Below, in pieces: positions 19,516-32,082 of a stretch of DNA of 64,000 nt. A program made the translations under genes and the position numbers. The first letter of the stretch is position 1, and each line of letters begins with the position of its first letter. Source of the stretch: Spiroplasma ixodetis Y32 (GTDB taxonomy: Bacteria > Bacillota_I > Bacilli_A > Mycoplasmatales > VBWQ01); contig NZ_CP127039.1 in the NCBI RefSeq assembly GCF_030316605.1, positions 558,001 to 622,000 of the forward strand, read 5' to 3'. A model generated the notes under the pieces. The model was not told the DNA's origin, searched no databases, and worked only from the letters and a program-made list of their open reading frames with translations.

Positions 19516-19989
19516 ATGCAATATGATTTAATTATTGGAATTGACCCTGCTGGTATTGGTAATAATGGAATTGTTATATATTCAAATGAAACAAATAGGA
19601 TTATTTATAAGGAAACATTCAACACAACACATGTTTTTAAAAGTAAAAATCGTTTTAAAAGAATACTATCGATAATTAAAGAACAATTTTTTGATAAAAA
19701 AATATTAGTTATTGTAGAAAATTTCTTTTTAAGTTCAAAACAATTATTAACTAATCCATTAGCAACACCTAAAATTATTGGTGCATTAATGGTATTAGTA
19801 GAAGATGTTATGAATTGAGATTTTTAAGAAAGCGAACCCAAAAATAAAAACAAAATAGAAAATTATAAAGGAAATATAAAATTAACAAAACATGAACAAG
19901 ATGCATATAAGCATATTCAATATTATTTAAGGAATTATAAAAATGAAAGAAAAAGCAAATTATGTCAAATTAACAGTAAAACTGAGTAA
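19516..19989 (+). pseudogene. RuvC-like nuclease gene with premature stop
   Basis: Close homologue of 42616-43050, with IGIDPAG, VENFF and EQDAYKHIQ all present, but TTATTTA has become TTTTTAA, giving a stop after residue 103, before the last catalytic aspartate. The normal stop is also lost, so the remnant frame runs further. Confidence 0.85.
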
Positions 19990-20173
19990 TACTATTGAAG
20001 CAAAGCATTATGAAAAAGGTGACAAAGAACTATATTATAGTGTTCGTGGTCAATGAAATGGATTAAACTATGTTACTTTAATTTTTAACAAACCAAAACT
20101 TTATAACCGATGTATTTTATTAAACAAAAACGATGAAATTATAGTAACTGGTGAAATTTTAATAATTGAAATA
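19943..20173 (+). pseudogene. OB-fold (SSB-like) gene, 3' end lost to IS
   Basis: Matches the first 73 residues of the protein at 43040-43333, up to NDEIIVTGEI, then joins the GGCATAAGTTAG end of an IS3-like element. The C-terminus is missing. Confidence 0.8.
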
Positions 20174-21077
20174 GGCATAAGTTAGTTAAGTTTACTCCTA
20201 TAATTTTTAATCTAGACAGTATGATTAGTTTAAATAATTAATAGTTAAGGAGTAAAGATGAAATATAAAGTTTATACAAGAAAAATTAAACTAGATGTTT
20301 TAAATGAATATGTAGTGATTAAAAAATTAAAAACCATTGATATTAAAACCAAATATCAATTATCAACCAGATCATTAATTTATAATTGAGTAAAAAAATA
20401 TCAAAAAAATAATAAATTAATTACTATTCATACTTTTCAAACAAATCATCAAATAGATAAAGTGAATATCAAAGATAAAAATTTAAAACTTGAAAATAAA
20501 AAACTCAAAAAGTCACACTAAAAGAAAAAATAAAAAATGAATTTTTAAGACAAAAACAATTCTGTGATAAAGAATTAAAAAACAATCAAAATATTTTAAA
20601 TAGTAAATTATTGAAAAGTAAATGTTTTTTAATAGTTGATAAATATAGAAATAAAAATTATGGAATTAATGACATAATTAGTTTGTTACCTATCAGTAAA
20701 GTTGCATATTATAAATGAATAAAAAACGGTAAAAAGAAATATCAAACAAAAATTGATAATGAGTTATTAAAAGAATTAAATAAAATTGTTTTTATTAGCA
20801 ACAAAGATAAAATAATTAAAATTACTAGTTTAGAAAAGGTGAGATTAGAATTAAAGAAAAACAACACCAATCTTAAATGCAGTAAAAACAGCATTATGAG
20901 GTTATTATAAGATAATAATATCACAAACTATTAACCAAACCCAAAAAACAGCGTAGAGCGAAATCTAATTCCTTAAAATCAAATTTCCAAGATTTATTAA
21001 AACGTAATTTTACCAGTAATACTTATCTTGAAAAAGTTGGCATAGATGGTACTTGATTTAAAGAATTAATTATTAAT

Positions 21078-22018
21078 GGCTTTTCTCCCTTTATGTACTA
21101 TTTTTAAATTTTATCACATAAATGTTGAGAAAAGCCTATCTACGGACTTCTCCCCACATTTTTAAATGAAACATAGCATTACAGTTTCAAAAGTAGGTAT
21201 CTTGTTGAATTTATATGCAGCTTCTTTGGCATATAAATGAACATGATGTTTTGCAACTTTGATATGTGTTTTAAATGTTCTTCGTATATGTTTTCATACT
21301 GATTCAATTTGATTGGTATTTACGCCAATTTTTGAAACATAACCATCTTGATGGTTAACTGTTTTGTGATTAGGGAAAAGTGATTTGAAATCACGATATC
21401 CTTTTCAAGAATCAGTATGTACATCACACTTTGAAGAAATATGGTTTCTTGCAAACTGCAAAAGATTTTTACTTTTTGCGTTTTTGATTACTTTCACAAT
21501 TAAATTATTGGTTGTTTTTTCATAAATCCCAACAATTAATGTTTTATTTATCAAAGATCTTCCTTGTTTTTTAAAACCCATATGTGAAAGATACATTCCA
21601 TCCATTTGCACTATGCCCTCAACAATAAATTGATGTTCTTGTTTGGCAATACGATTTCTGATTTCATGACCCATTCTTCAAGCAGTTTTCAAAGTCACAC
21701 CCAATTCTTTTGCAAAATCAGTTGATGTAATTCCATGTTTGGTGTTTATTCATCTAAAGATGAGATAAAATCAAAATCTCAAAGGTGTTTGTGACTTGTA
21801 AAAAATGGTGCCATGAAGAATACTAAATGTTTGATGACATTTCAAACATCTTATTCTTCTTAAATTAGAAGTATTCAAACTTGTTCAAGAACACATGATA
21901 CATTTGTTTTTCTTCAAACTTGCTATATATTTTAAACAATCCTGTTCTGTTTGAAAAGCATTGTTGAACTCATTCAATTTCATTGTTTCCTCCACAAGTA
22001 CATGTGGGGAGAAGTCCG
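21078..22018 (-). mobile_element. IS1595-type element, complete (copy 3)
   Basis: 941 bp, target duplication TTATTAAT. This is the very same target site as copy 2 used in the other IS3-like element, but in the opposite orientation relative to the target gene, so the two insertions are independent. Confidence 0.93.
21162..21983 (-). CDS. IS1595-family transposase
   Basis: Full 273 codons. Two differences from the common form stand out: QMDGMYL in place of QMDEMYL, directly next to catalytic Asp128, and FAKE for VAKE in the helix-turn-helix. The glycine variant is shared with copies 5 and 7, marking a sub-lineage that has moved. Confidence 0.9.
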
Positions 22019-22063
22019 TTATTAATAATAAAAAAACTAAATTATTATTAGAAATTGCTACAG

Positions 22064-23221
22064 TGTAAGGTAGTACAGACATTTTGGACTATTTTCCATC
22101 TAATAAAAGTTTATCAAAATAATCCATAGGAGTCATTAACCCTAATGATTTATGTGGTTTAGAATTGTTATAATATTCTTGAAAAGAATTAACTAATTTT
22201 TGAAATAAACTAAAATCACTATTTAAATATGGTTTTATTTCAAATAAATTACTTCAATTTCTATGAAATCTTTCAATCTTACCATTACTCTGTGGTGATC
22301 TAAACGGTGTAGTTTCATGAACTATACCTTTTTTATTACAAAAATTTGTAAATCAACGGTTCCTTTGTGGTTTTCCACAAGATGTATTAACATATTGACT
22401 ACCATTATCAGTTCTAATTCTTTTAATTTTAATTCCCAATTTTTCATAAAAATTTAAAGCATTTTTAGTAGCATTTACAATATCTCTGGTTTGTGCTTGT
22501 TCAGATGGATAACAATAAGTAATTCGAGTTTTTTCATCAATAAAATCAATAATATATCATCTTTTACTTCCTGTTATATAATCTGATACTACTTTAATAT
22601 CAGTCTGCAATAATCCAGTTTCTTTTACTTCATATCTCAAATGTTTTTTCTTAATAGTTTTTTGTGAATAAAAACCAAAACGTTTTAATCAACGATATAT
22701 AGTTTTAACCGAAGGTTTTGGCAAAAAATTAAACCTAATATCATCAATATTTCTTATTAAATAACAAAATTGAAAAGCACCCATACCAAACTCTTCTTTA
22801 TACTGAACAAAATAATTTATAAATTTTTCTGATAATTCCAAATTATACAAATATTTAATATTTTTAGGTTTTGTTGATTTAAATAATAATTCTTCAAAAG
22901 GTTTATTTTTGTAGAAAATATCATAAAAACGTTTAGCTCAATAATAAAAAGTTTGCTTTGGCATATGTAATTGAGAAATTATTTCTTTACAAGAATTTTT
23001 ATTTTTAAATAAAAAACAAAATTTTTTAAATTTACGATAATAAATATTAACTTTATTAATATTTTTATCATTTTTATACTTTTCTACAAACTTGTTAAAT
23101 TTATAATCAAATTTAGTAAAATCAGCACTATTAATTAAATATTTCATTTTAAACTACACCTCAACTAATAATATAAAGTTATAAAAACTTTTATTAGTCC
23201 AAAAAGTGTGTCTAATCTACA
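22064..23221 (-). mobile_element. IS481-type element, complete (copy 2)
   Basis: 1158 bp. The 16-bp target duplication TTAGAAATTGCTACAG is perfect on both sides (22048-22063 and 23222-23237). Long duplications fit the IS481 family. Confidence 0.93.
22089..23147 (-). CDS. IS481-type DDE transposase
   Basis: 352 residues, open throughout. It keeps the consensus RSPQSNGKIERFHR around the catalytic glutamate and has KETGLLQTD where the copy at 9333 has KETWLLQTD. It is the best candidate for an active copy of this family here, given the perfect ends and target duplication. Confidence 0.88.
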
Positions 23222-23835
23222 TTAGAAATTGCTACAGATATGAATAGTAATGCTATAGTTGGTTGAAAAATTAATAAAAGTGAAAATGCAATAACCATTT
23301 TAAATGTTCTTAATCAAGTAACAAAGGCAAGTCGTAAAGAACATAAAATATTTGCAACATTTATCCAGTCTGATTTAGGTTCAGGTAATACTAGTAAAAT
23401 AGTTACAAATAGTTTTAATAAAAGTAAAACTTTAATTCATTCAAAAAGTTTATCAGGATTTAAAGGCAACCAAGTAAGTGAATGTTTAAATCGCTGAATC
23501 AAAAGAGATTTTAAAATTATGTTTGGTAACAAGTTTAATAGCATTAAACATTTCACAGAAGCATTAAGAAAATTTATTAACTGATGAAATAATGATAGAA
23601 TGATTTTACGATTAAAAATGTCTCCAAACCAATTTGTACAGATTTGAAGACAAGAAAGTAAACTTATCTAACCAATGCCTTCTTTGTTCAGGCAAATAAT
23701 TGAAAAATATTTTTACCATATTCCACTAACCTCAGTTGATACTTCAAATTAATTTTATCAATTTAAAAATATTTTTTAAAATTAAAACATTTTAATGTGT
23801 AATTTTTTATTTTAAGCAACAAACCAGATTATATA

Positions 23836-26800
23836 TTATTTAGTTAATGTCATTAATTGTTTATTATTAACGTTTAACTTTCAAGTAATAATGTATGAGA
23901 CTAAATAAATTAAAATATTTATACTAATCATCAATGCAAAATATCATCAACGAAAAACAATAGGAAATGCGATTTTTGCAAAAGTTGCTAATAAATTAGA
24001 AAGTACCATTACTAAAGAAGGAACAATAAAAACAGCAACCAAACTACTCATTACCAATGCCGGTATTATTACCAGAAAGAAATTATAAGAAACTTCTAAT
24101 GCAGTATAACCTAAACTTCGTAAAATATTAATTAATATTAAATTATCACGAACACTAATATTAGTAACAATAACAATAATCATTAATGATAATATAACAC
24201 TAAAAATACCAAAAAATGAAATGATTATTTGTAAACTATATTGATTATTCTTCATAATAGTACGTAAATTACTAATATCATACACCGATGATAATGAAGT
24301 ACTAATACCTTTACTTTCCAAATATCATGAGTGTGAAATTTGTGCTAAATCAATATTATAATCATTTTTATTACTAATAATTGGTAAGTAATGTTTAAAC
24401 TCATTATCAGTAAATTTGCTTAATTTACTATTAGCAAAATTATTTTCTAATAAATCACTTTTACTACCAAACAAAATCTCATTAAGTCAAAGTTTGGGCA
24501 TTACTATTATTTTTGGATCTAATTTATTAATATAATCATAAACAATACCAATTATATATTTTATTTGATTATCTAATCCTTTATACCTATAAATAACACT
24601 ATTATTAAGTTGTTCTCCACCATTATAAACATTGACAACCGAAGGTAAAGCAGAAGTAGCCATTGGAATAAATTGAACAGCACTACTATCTGGATTTTTA
24701 ATTCCTAATTTTTGAATTAAATGATTACGAATATTAATAAATTGTTTATCTTGCCAATTATTAGAAACTTCCATATCAGCTAAATTTAATTTACTAAAAG
24801 TATAGAAATCACTTATACTAAAATTTAGAGATAAAAAATCACTTAAACTATCATCAATACCATAAGCAGTTCTTGGTGCACTTCAATTTTTAAAAGATTC
24901 TTTTGATAAGGTTTGTGTATTATTATCAAAAACAGTACCAGGCTGATTAGGAAGTAACAGATTAGCCTTATCAAGTTCTAATTGTGTGTATGGTACTTCA
25001 TACTGTTCATCATAAGGAATTAAACCAAAACTTATCAATAAATCAGTATTGTTTTTACCATTATTATTGGTTAAATAATTAAATAATATTTTATTTTTTT
25101 CTAAGAAATCCTTAATTATTGCTGGAATCTTTGATGGATTAGCAGCAATTCACTGTTTTATTTTTAATAATTCACTACCCATAATATAACGATTTTGAAC
25201 ATTAATCATAATTGATTTATTAGGATTAAGAGGATCAAATCGTTTAATTGCCGCTAATAATTCTGGATATAATGAAATTTTACTTTTAATATTATCAACA
25301 CTATTAAATTGATACATTAATTTATTTTCGTTATTAATAAAGTTAGTTTTAATATTATCATCAAATTGATAACCATTTTGATAATTAAAATTAGTTCCCA
25401 CAAATTGTGAACCTAACATATTATTAACTAAACCACTAGCAGCAAGCGCAAAGAATACTAATGTTGCAGCAAAAATACTAGTAAAACACATAATTAATGT
25501 TTTACCAAAACTACGTAGTGAAGTAGTAACGGCCAACTTATTACGATAACTAAATCTACCAATCACATATCTTGCAATAAAAGTAAAAGTTGAACTAATA
25601 TTTATTTTATATTTTTGTTTTGAAATATTATTAGTAATTAAATCTAAGGGTTTATTTCTTAATAAGAATAATACCATTAAAAAACTAATGAAAGTTAAAC
25701 TAATGATTGGAATAAAAAGTAATAAAATAGCGGTAACAATATTAAAGTACCAACCATAACTAATTAAGGCAACAGTACTAATATTAGTAATATAAATTAA
25801 ATAATGCGCAACTGGAATCGAAATTAAAACACCAATAATAGCAAAAATAATTAAAGGAGCAATAATTGAAATTACTAATAATATACTTAACTGTCAACTT
25901 TTATATCCTGTTGCTTTTAAAATTCCAATTAATTTTTTATTACGATCAATCATTTTAAAAGTAATAATAAAAATAATAATAGTAGTCACAATAAAAATCA
26001 AAATTAAAAATAAACTAGAAATCTTTTCAATAACATTAATTCTATTATTAATGGAACTAAAAGGTCATTCTTGCATACTAGTATAAAATCTAGGATTATT
26101 GATATTTAAAGGCGAAACTATTTTATTATAATCAATACCATTATTATAATATTTTGTACTTGCTATATCAGTAGGTCTTTTATAAGTTGCATGAAGATAA
26201 TTATAAATTCATTCATTATTTATTTCTGAATCAATATTTTTAGCCAAGTCAGGATTAATACCTAAAAAAAAATCATCAATATTACTACTAAATGCCTTTA
26301 AATCAGATTCAACTTTGCGCATTGTATTACCATTAGTAAAAGCGACAGTATTATTTTTTAAATCAAGTGAATTACCAAAATAACGACCGACAAATGCTAC
26401 TAATGAGCTTGTAGCATAACCACGAATAATAAACGTTTGTCCAGCAATTACATAATTTTGACCAATATGTAAATTATTTAGTTCAGCAAAATGTTTGTAA
26501 ATTAAAATTTCATTATCTTGTAATGGTTTTTCTGTTAAACTTGGGCCACCATCTTTGACAATAATTGCTTTATTAACAATATATTCGGGTCCTGTTTCAA
26601 TAAAAGAAAAATTTTTACTAGTAATTAATAAATCACGGACCATAACAGCATGTTGTCATTCAATATCTTTATATAACATTCCCATTGACATTATTTCATA
26701 TAACTTAGCTTCATTTTTAATATCTATTTCACTATAGTTTCGATTAGCATATGACAATTGTCCCTTAAAATTATCATTATAAAAGTGTAAAGCAGCTTCA

Positions 26801-27387
26801 CTAGTAATCATAAAATTTGTTGCATTTTCTGGATGTAATGGATCATATAGATATTGATTTAGAATATTAGTATATTGTTCTATCGTTGCTTTATGAGTAT
26901 CATAAGATGGATAATTAATAGGAATATTAATTTTAAAATCAATATAATTATGACTAGTGTCATTAAAAAGACTATTACCAATAGCAAAATATTCTTTACT
27001 CTTAGCGTCCCCACCATAAAAAGTAAAACGATATATATCAGGTCTAGTAGCATCTGGTATTGTTAACTGAAAAGTAGCTTTTGCCATTTTTTCTTTATCA
27101 ATAATATTATTTTTTTGATAATAATTAATATTATTTAAATAAGAACCAGCTTTATCTTTTTCATTATATTTTCCATCAAAATTAACATATTCCATTGGTG
27201 AAAAAAATGTATATTGGTTAAATTCATTATGAGCAATATCGTTAACATATTGTTCAAATAAATAATTATTAGAAAAATTTAATGATAAAAAGGCAATAAT
27301 CATAATCATTACTAAAAAACCTAAACCAAACATTTGTAATAAATTGTTTTTTTGTTCACGAATATAATTACGTAATAATTTAAACAT
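23836..27387 (-). CDS. FtsX-like ABC transporter permease
   Basis: An 1183-residue membrane protein, open with many TGA tryptophans. One N-terminal membrane segment (about 15-35) is followed by a large outer domain, then a three- to four-helix FtsX block (about 465-625; SLFLILIFIVTTIIIFIITF, KATGYKSWQ), a further segment and second outer domain, and a C-terminal FtsX block (about 1045-1175). Two FtsX blocks plus big ectodomains are typical of mollicute lipoprotein-export or bacitracin-type permeases. No ATPase gene is adjacent in the window. It starts two bases after the rnc stop, so it is translated from the plsX-rnc operon. Confidence 0.82.
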
Positions 27388-27389
27388 GT

Positions 27390-28109
27390 TTATCCCTTCT
27401 TATGATCACTTATTAATAAATTAGATTTTGACAGTTTTGCTAAAGCTGACTTTGCTGCTTCTTGCTCAGCTTTCTTTTTATTTGTTCCTACTCCTTTCCC
27501 CATTAGTATTTTATTATCTAAATACACATGAACAATAAAATAAGTAATATTATCTTTTTTAATTTGTTCCATAGTTTTATAATTAATAGGATCTCTTTTT
27601 TCTGCCTGTACTAATTCTTGTAATTTAGTTTTATAATCAATAATTGTTTCTAACTGATTAGTTTTAATTAATTCAAATAAGGTTAAGTCTAAGATTTTTT
27701 TCACTGCACTATTTCCTAAATCAAGATATACTGCAGCAAGAAATGATTCAAAAACATCTGATAAAATACTTTCGCGTTGTTGTCCACCTGTATTTTTTTC
27801 ACCATTTCCCAAAAATAAATAATCTTGTAACCCTAAAGCAATTGCCACTGCTGCCAATGTTTCTTGTCTAACTGCTTTACTACGTAAACTTGTTAATTGT
27901 CCCTCATCTTTATTTGGAAATAAGTGTCAAATGTAAGTTGAAATATTTTCCCCTAAAATCGAATCACCCAAAAATTCTAATCGCTCATATGAATAATCTA
28001 AATTATGTTCGTTTGAAAAAGAACGATGAGTAAACGCTTCACGATAATTACGATTAGATTTAATTTTTTCTAAAATACTCGATTTTAAAATATGTTCAAT
28101 ATTAATCAT
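27390..28109 (-). CDS. rnc: Ribonuclease III
   Basis: 239 residues. The catalytic domain has [11 protein letters not shown] (Glu45, Asp49) and SDVFESFLAAVYLD with the second acidic pair. The dsRNA-binding domain (about 155-230) includes DYKTKLQELVQ and GVGTNKKKAEQEAAKSAL. It processes rRNA and other double-stranded RNA in the cytoplasm. Intact, in contrast to the fragment at 14131. It lies 28 bases after plsX and directly before the permease gene. Confidence 0.92.
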
Positions 28110-28137
28110 ATTTTTCTCCTTAATACTTATTTATAAA

Positions 28138-29166
28138 TTATAATTCTTGAATTTGTTTAGCTATTTTATTAGTAACATCTTGCTCAATAGCACGAATTAA
28201 AAGTTTTAAAGTACTATAATAAAATTTTTTATCACTAGATCCATGTGCTTTAAAAGCAATGCCATTAATACCTATTAATTGAGCACCACCTGTATTCTTA
28301 TAATCAAAAGTCTTTTTAATATTTTTAAAAATACCAATTGACATTAAACCTAAAAATTTAGTTCATAAATTTTTTTTATAACCATTTTTAATTAATGTAA
28401 ATAATAATGATGCCATGCCTTCAACTGATTTTAAAACAATATTACCTGAATAACCATCACAAATAATAATATCAACATCACCACTTAAAACATTTCGTGG
28501 TTCAATATTACCGTGAAAATTTAAAAAACTTAACTTTTCATTTTTTTGCGTTAATTGTTTTAGTTTAGCATATGTTGCTTTAGTTACTTCTGGACCTTTG
28601 CTTTCTTCAATACCAATATTTAATAAACCAATTTTAGGACGTGAAATATTTTGAATAGTTTGACAATAAATATGACCCATTAATGCAAAATTAATTAATT
28701 CATCAACAGTGTTTTCAATATTTGCTCCAACATCCAATAATACTACTTGTCGATCTTTTATTAAAGTAGGCATAATTGGCATGAATGCCGGACGTTTAAT
28801 GCCTTTGATTTCGCCTAATAAAAAATGACAAGCACCAATATAGGCAGCAGTTGAACCCGAAGTTAGAATCCCATCTGCTTTTTTATTTTTAACTAACTGA
28901 ATGGCTTGATTCATAGAATAATCAGTCATTCTAATACCAGCGAGTGGGCCATCATTCATAGTTATTACTTGGGTTGTTGCTAGTATTGTTATTCTTGATG
29001 ATAATGGCTTATTTTTTAATAAAATCTGCAAGTTTCCATTAATTTGTTTTTCATCACCAACTAAACAAATTTCAACGCTTTTGAATTCTTTAATAACTTC
29101 TAACGCTGCAGCAATAGCGGGCAAACTACCATGGTCTGAAACCATTACATCAAAAGCAATTTTCAT
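28138..29166 (-). CDS. plsX: Phosphate acyltransferase PlsX (copy 2)
   Basis: 342 residues with only a handful of changes from copy 1, but two fall in conserved motifs: valine replaces glycine in the N-terminal MGSDHG signature, and tyrosine replaces the first serine of DSSM. The frame is complete and AGGAGG is kept. The changes may weaken or abolish activity, even though this copy sits in the probable ancestral operon with rnc and the permease. An alternative is sequence error, since each change is a single base. Confidence 0.85.
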
Positions 29167-29581
29167 AGTTCCTCCTAAAAACAAAAAATAATTTAAGAAA
29201 CCTTAAATAATATTATATTATATTATTGATAGTTTAATTATACGTTAATTTTTTTAATTCCTTAAGATTAACAATCCAACTAATACTGCATTTATTTATT
29301 TTTAAATATGAATATTTCATTATTTGCTAGTAAAAAGTTAAAAAACAATTTATCTCTAATTATTTTGATATTGATTTTCTAAATAATTGTTTTTATTTAC
29401 ACCAGTTTTTTTTAAAGACCAAAACCCTTTTATTTATTTTATTAATAAAAAAAACTTTAAAAGCAAAAAACTAATATAAATATAAAAATATCTTATCATA
29501 ATTTTACTAAAATCAAAAATAATCAAAGAATTAAAAAAATATTAAAACATTTAATAGTGTTTATTATTCATAAAAATAAAA

Positions 29582-30522
29582 GGCTTTTCTCCCTTTATGT
29601 ACTATTTTTAAATTTTATCACATAAATGTTGAGAAAAGCCTATCTACGGACTTCTCCCCACATTTTTAAATGAAACATAGCATTACAATTTCAAAAGTAG
29701 GTATCTTGTTGAATTTATATGCAGCTTCTTTGGCATATAAATGAACATGATGTTTTGCAACTTTGATATGTGTTTTAAATGTTCTTCGTATATGTTTTCA
29801 TACTGATTCAATTTGATTGGTATTTACGCCAATTTTTGAAACATAACCATCTTGATGGTTAACTGTTTTGTGATTAGGGAAAAGTGATTTGAAATCACGA
29901 TATCCTTTTCAAGAATCAGTATGTACATCACACTTTGAAGAAATATGGTTTCTTGCAAACTGCAAAAGATTTTTACTTTTTGCGTTTTTGATTACTTTCA
30001 CAATTAAATTATTGGTTGTTTTTTCATAAATCCCAACAATTAATGTTTTATTTATCAAAGGTCTTCCTTGTTTTTTAAAACCCATATGTGAAAGATACAT
30101 TTCATCCATTTGCACTATGCCCTCAACAATAAATTGATGTTCTTGTTTGGCAATACGATTTCTGATTTCATGACCCATTTTTCAAGCAGTTTTCAAAGTC
30201 ACACCCAATTCTTTTGCAACATCAGTTGATGTAATTCCATGTTTGGTGTTTATTCATCTAAAGATGAGATAAAATCAAAATCTCAAAGGTGTTTGTGACT
30301 TGTAAAAAATGGTGCCATGAAGAATACTAAATGTTTGATGACATTTCAAACATCTTATTCTTCTTAAATTAGAAGTATTCAAACTTGTTCAAGAACACAT
30401 GATACATTTGTTTTTCTTCAAACTTGCTATATATTTTAAACAATCCTGTTCTGTTTGAAAAGCATTGTTGAACTCATTCAATTTCATTGTTTCCTCCACA
30501 AGTACATGTGGGGAGAAGTCCG
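29582..30522 (-). mobile_element. IS1595-type element, complete (copy 4)
   Basis: 941 bp with target duplication AAATAAAA, inserted in the non-coding DNA upstream of plsX copy 2. Confidence 0.93.
29666..30487 (-). CDS. IS1595-family transposase
   Basis: Complete 273-codon frame of the DEMYL type. Residue 143 is proline (GRPLINK) where the others have serine. Confidence 0.9.
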
Positions 30523-30552
30523 AAATAAAATAAAGTTAATTAAAAATAATTT

Positions 30553-31710
30553 TGTAAGGTAGTACAGACATTTTGGACTATTTTCCATCTAATAAAAGTT
30601 TATCAAAATAATCCATAGGAGTCATTAACCCTAATGATTTATGTGGTTTAGAATTGTTATAATATTCTTGAAAAGAATTAACTAATTTTTGAAATAAACT
30701 AAAATCACTATTTAAATATGGTTTTATTTCAAATAAATTACTTCAATTTCTATGAAATCTTTCAATCTTACCATTACTCTGTGGTGATCTAAACGGTGTA
30801 GTTTCATGAACTATACCTTTTTTATTACAAAAATTTGTAAATCAACGATTCCTTTGTGGTTTTCCACAAGATGTATTAACATATTGACTACCATTATCAG
30901 TTCTAATTCTTTTAATTTTAATTCCCAATTTTTCATAAAAATTTAAAGCATTTTTAGTAGCATTTACAATATCTCTGGTTTGTGCTTGTTCAGATTGATA
31001 ACAATAAGTAATTCGAGTTTTTTCATCAATAAAATCAATAATATATCATCTTTTACTTCCTGTTATATAATCTGATACTACTTTAATATCAGTCAGCAAT
31101 AATCCAGTTTCTTTTACTTCATATCTCAAATGTTTTTTCTTAATAGTTTTTTGTGAATAAAAACCAAAACGTTTTAATCAACGATATATAGTTTTAACCT
31201 AGGGTTTTGGCAAAAAATTAAACCTAATATCATCAATATGTCTTATTAAATAACAAAATTGAAAAGCACCTATACCAAACTCTTTTTTATACTGAACAAA
31301 ATAATTTATAAATTTTTCTGATAATTCCAAATTATACAAATATTTAATATTTTTAGGTTTTGTTGATTTAAATAATAATTCTTCAAAAGGTTTTATTTTT
31401 GTAGAAAATATCATAAAAACGTTTAGCTCAATAATAAAAAGTTTGCTTTGGCATATGTAATTGAGAAATTATTTCTTTACAATAATTTTTATTTTTAAAA
31501 ATAAAACAAAATTTTCTAAATTTACAATAATAAATATTAACTTTATTAATATTTTTATCATTTTTATACTTTTCTACAAACTTGTTAAATTTATAATCAA
31601 ATTTAGTAAAATCAGCACTATTAATTAAATATTTCATTTTAAACTACACCTCAACTAATAATATAAAGTTATAAAAATTTTATTAGTCCAAAAAGTATGT
31701 CTAATCTACA
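30553..31710 (-). mobile_element. IS481-type element (copy 3), inactive
   Basis: 1158 bp with a 15-bp target duplication AATTAAAAATAATTT. The transposase gene (30578-31637) has an extra T near 31390, which shifts the frame, and a nonsense change near 31200 (CCTAGG for CCGAAG). It also lacks one base near its right end. Confidence 0.9.
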
Positions 31711-32082
31711 AATTAAAAATAATTTTTATTGTATTTTATTTTAAAAACTTTAGAATTTAATTACTTCTTATTATATATCTAAGAAGTTATTGGGGAAAAA
31801 TTAATAACACAACTAAAAACTTTATTTATAAACAGTAATTTTTTGGATATGATTTTAAAATACTTATAAATTGTTATAGTAAAACTAATTCAAAAAAATT
31901 AATACTACTGCTTTTGAGGAACTTGTAATATGATCCTTTTTAAAATATATAATCACTGTTGTTATTAATAACAAATTAATATTCGGACTTCTCCCCACAT
32001 GTACTTGTGGAGGAAACAATGAAATTGAATGAGTTCAACAATGCTTTTCAAACAGAACAGGATTGTTTAAAATATATAGCAA

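Larger units (their letters stand above)
17815..20173 (+). mobile_element. Phage early region, remnant copy A
   Basis: Homologous to 41445-43260 of the large element: terminator, structured leader, then the first early genes. It begins GGGTTCCC right after an IS3 fragment, possibly a variant element end. It carries two genes (19084, 19247) that the large element lacks between the first gene and the RuvC-like gene. Two of the shared genes are broken, and the third is cut at 20173 by an IS. Confidence 0.8.
20258..23671 (+). pseudogene. 429-residue IS3-like transposase gene, broken
   Basis: Beyond the two insertions it has a frameshift near 20515 (AAGTCACACTAAAAG) and a nonsense change near 20907 (TTATTATAAGAT) compared with the intact copy at 32167. 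It is inactive. Confidence 0.88.
20174..23679 (+). mobile_element. IS3-like element with single-frame transposase (copy 2), interrupted twice
   Basis: Ends GGCATAAGTTAG and CTAACCAATGCC. It contains an IS1595 copy (21078-22018) and an IS481-type copy (22064-23221), both with perfect target duplications. No 3-bp duplication surrounds it, so the right flank has been exchanged: phage DNA is on the left and host DNA on the right. Confidence 0.88.
27932..31983. repeat. Chromosomal duplication, copy 2
   Basis: Counterpart of 14131-16100. Here the block is continuous with the full rnc and the permease gene, so this is probably the ancestral location. It is enlarged by an IS1595 copy (29582-30522) and an IS481-type copy (30553-31710). 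Part of the hairpin seen at 15756 has been deleted. Confidence 0.85.

Noticed and set aside
26555..27066. Short plus-strand frames inside the permease gene
   Set aside because: Shadows of the long continuous minus-strand gene.
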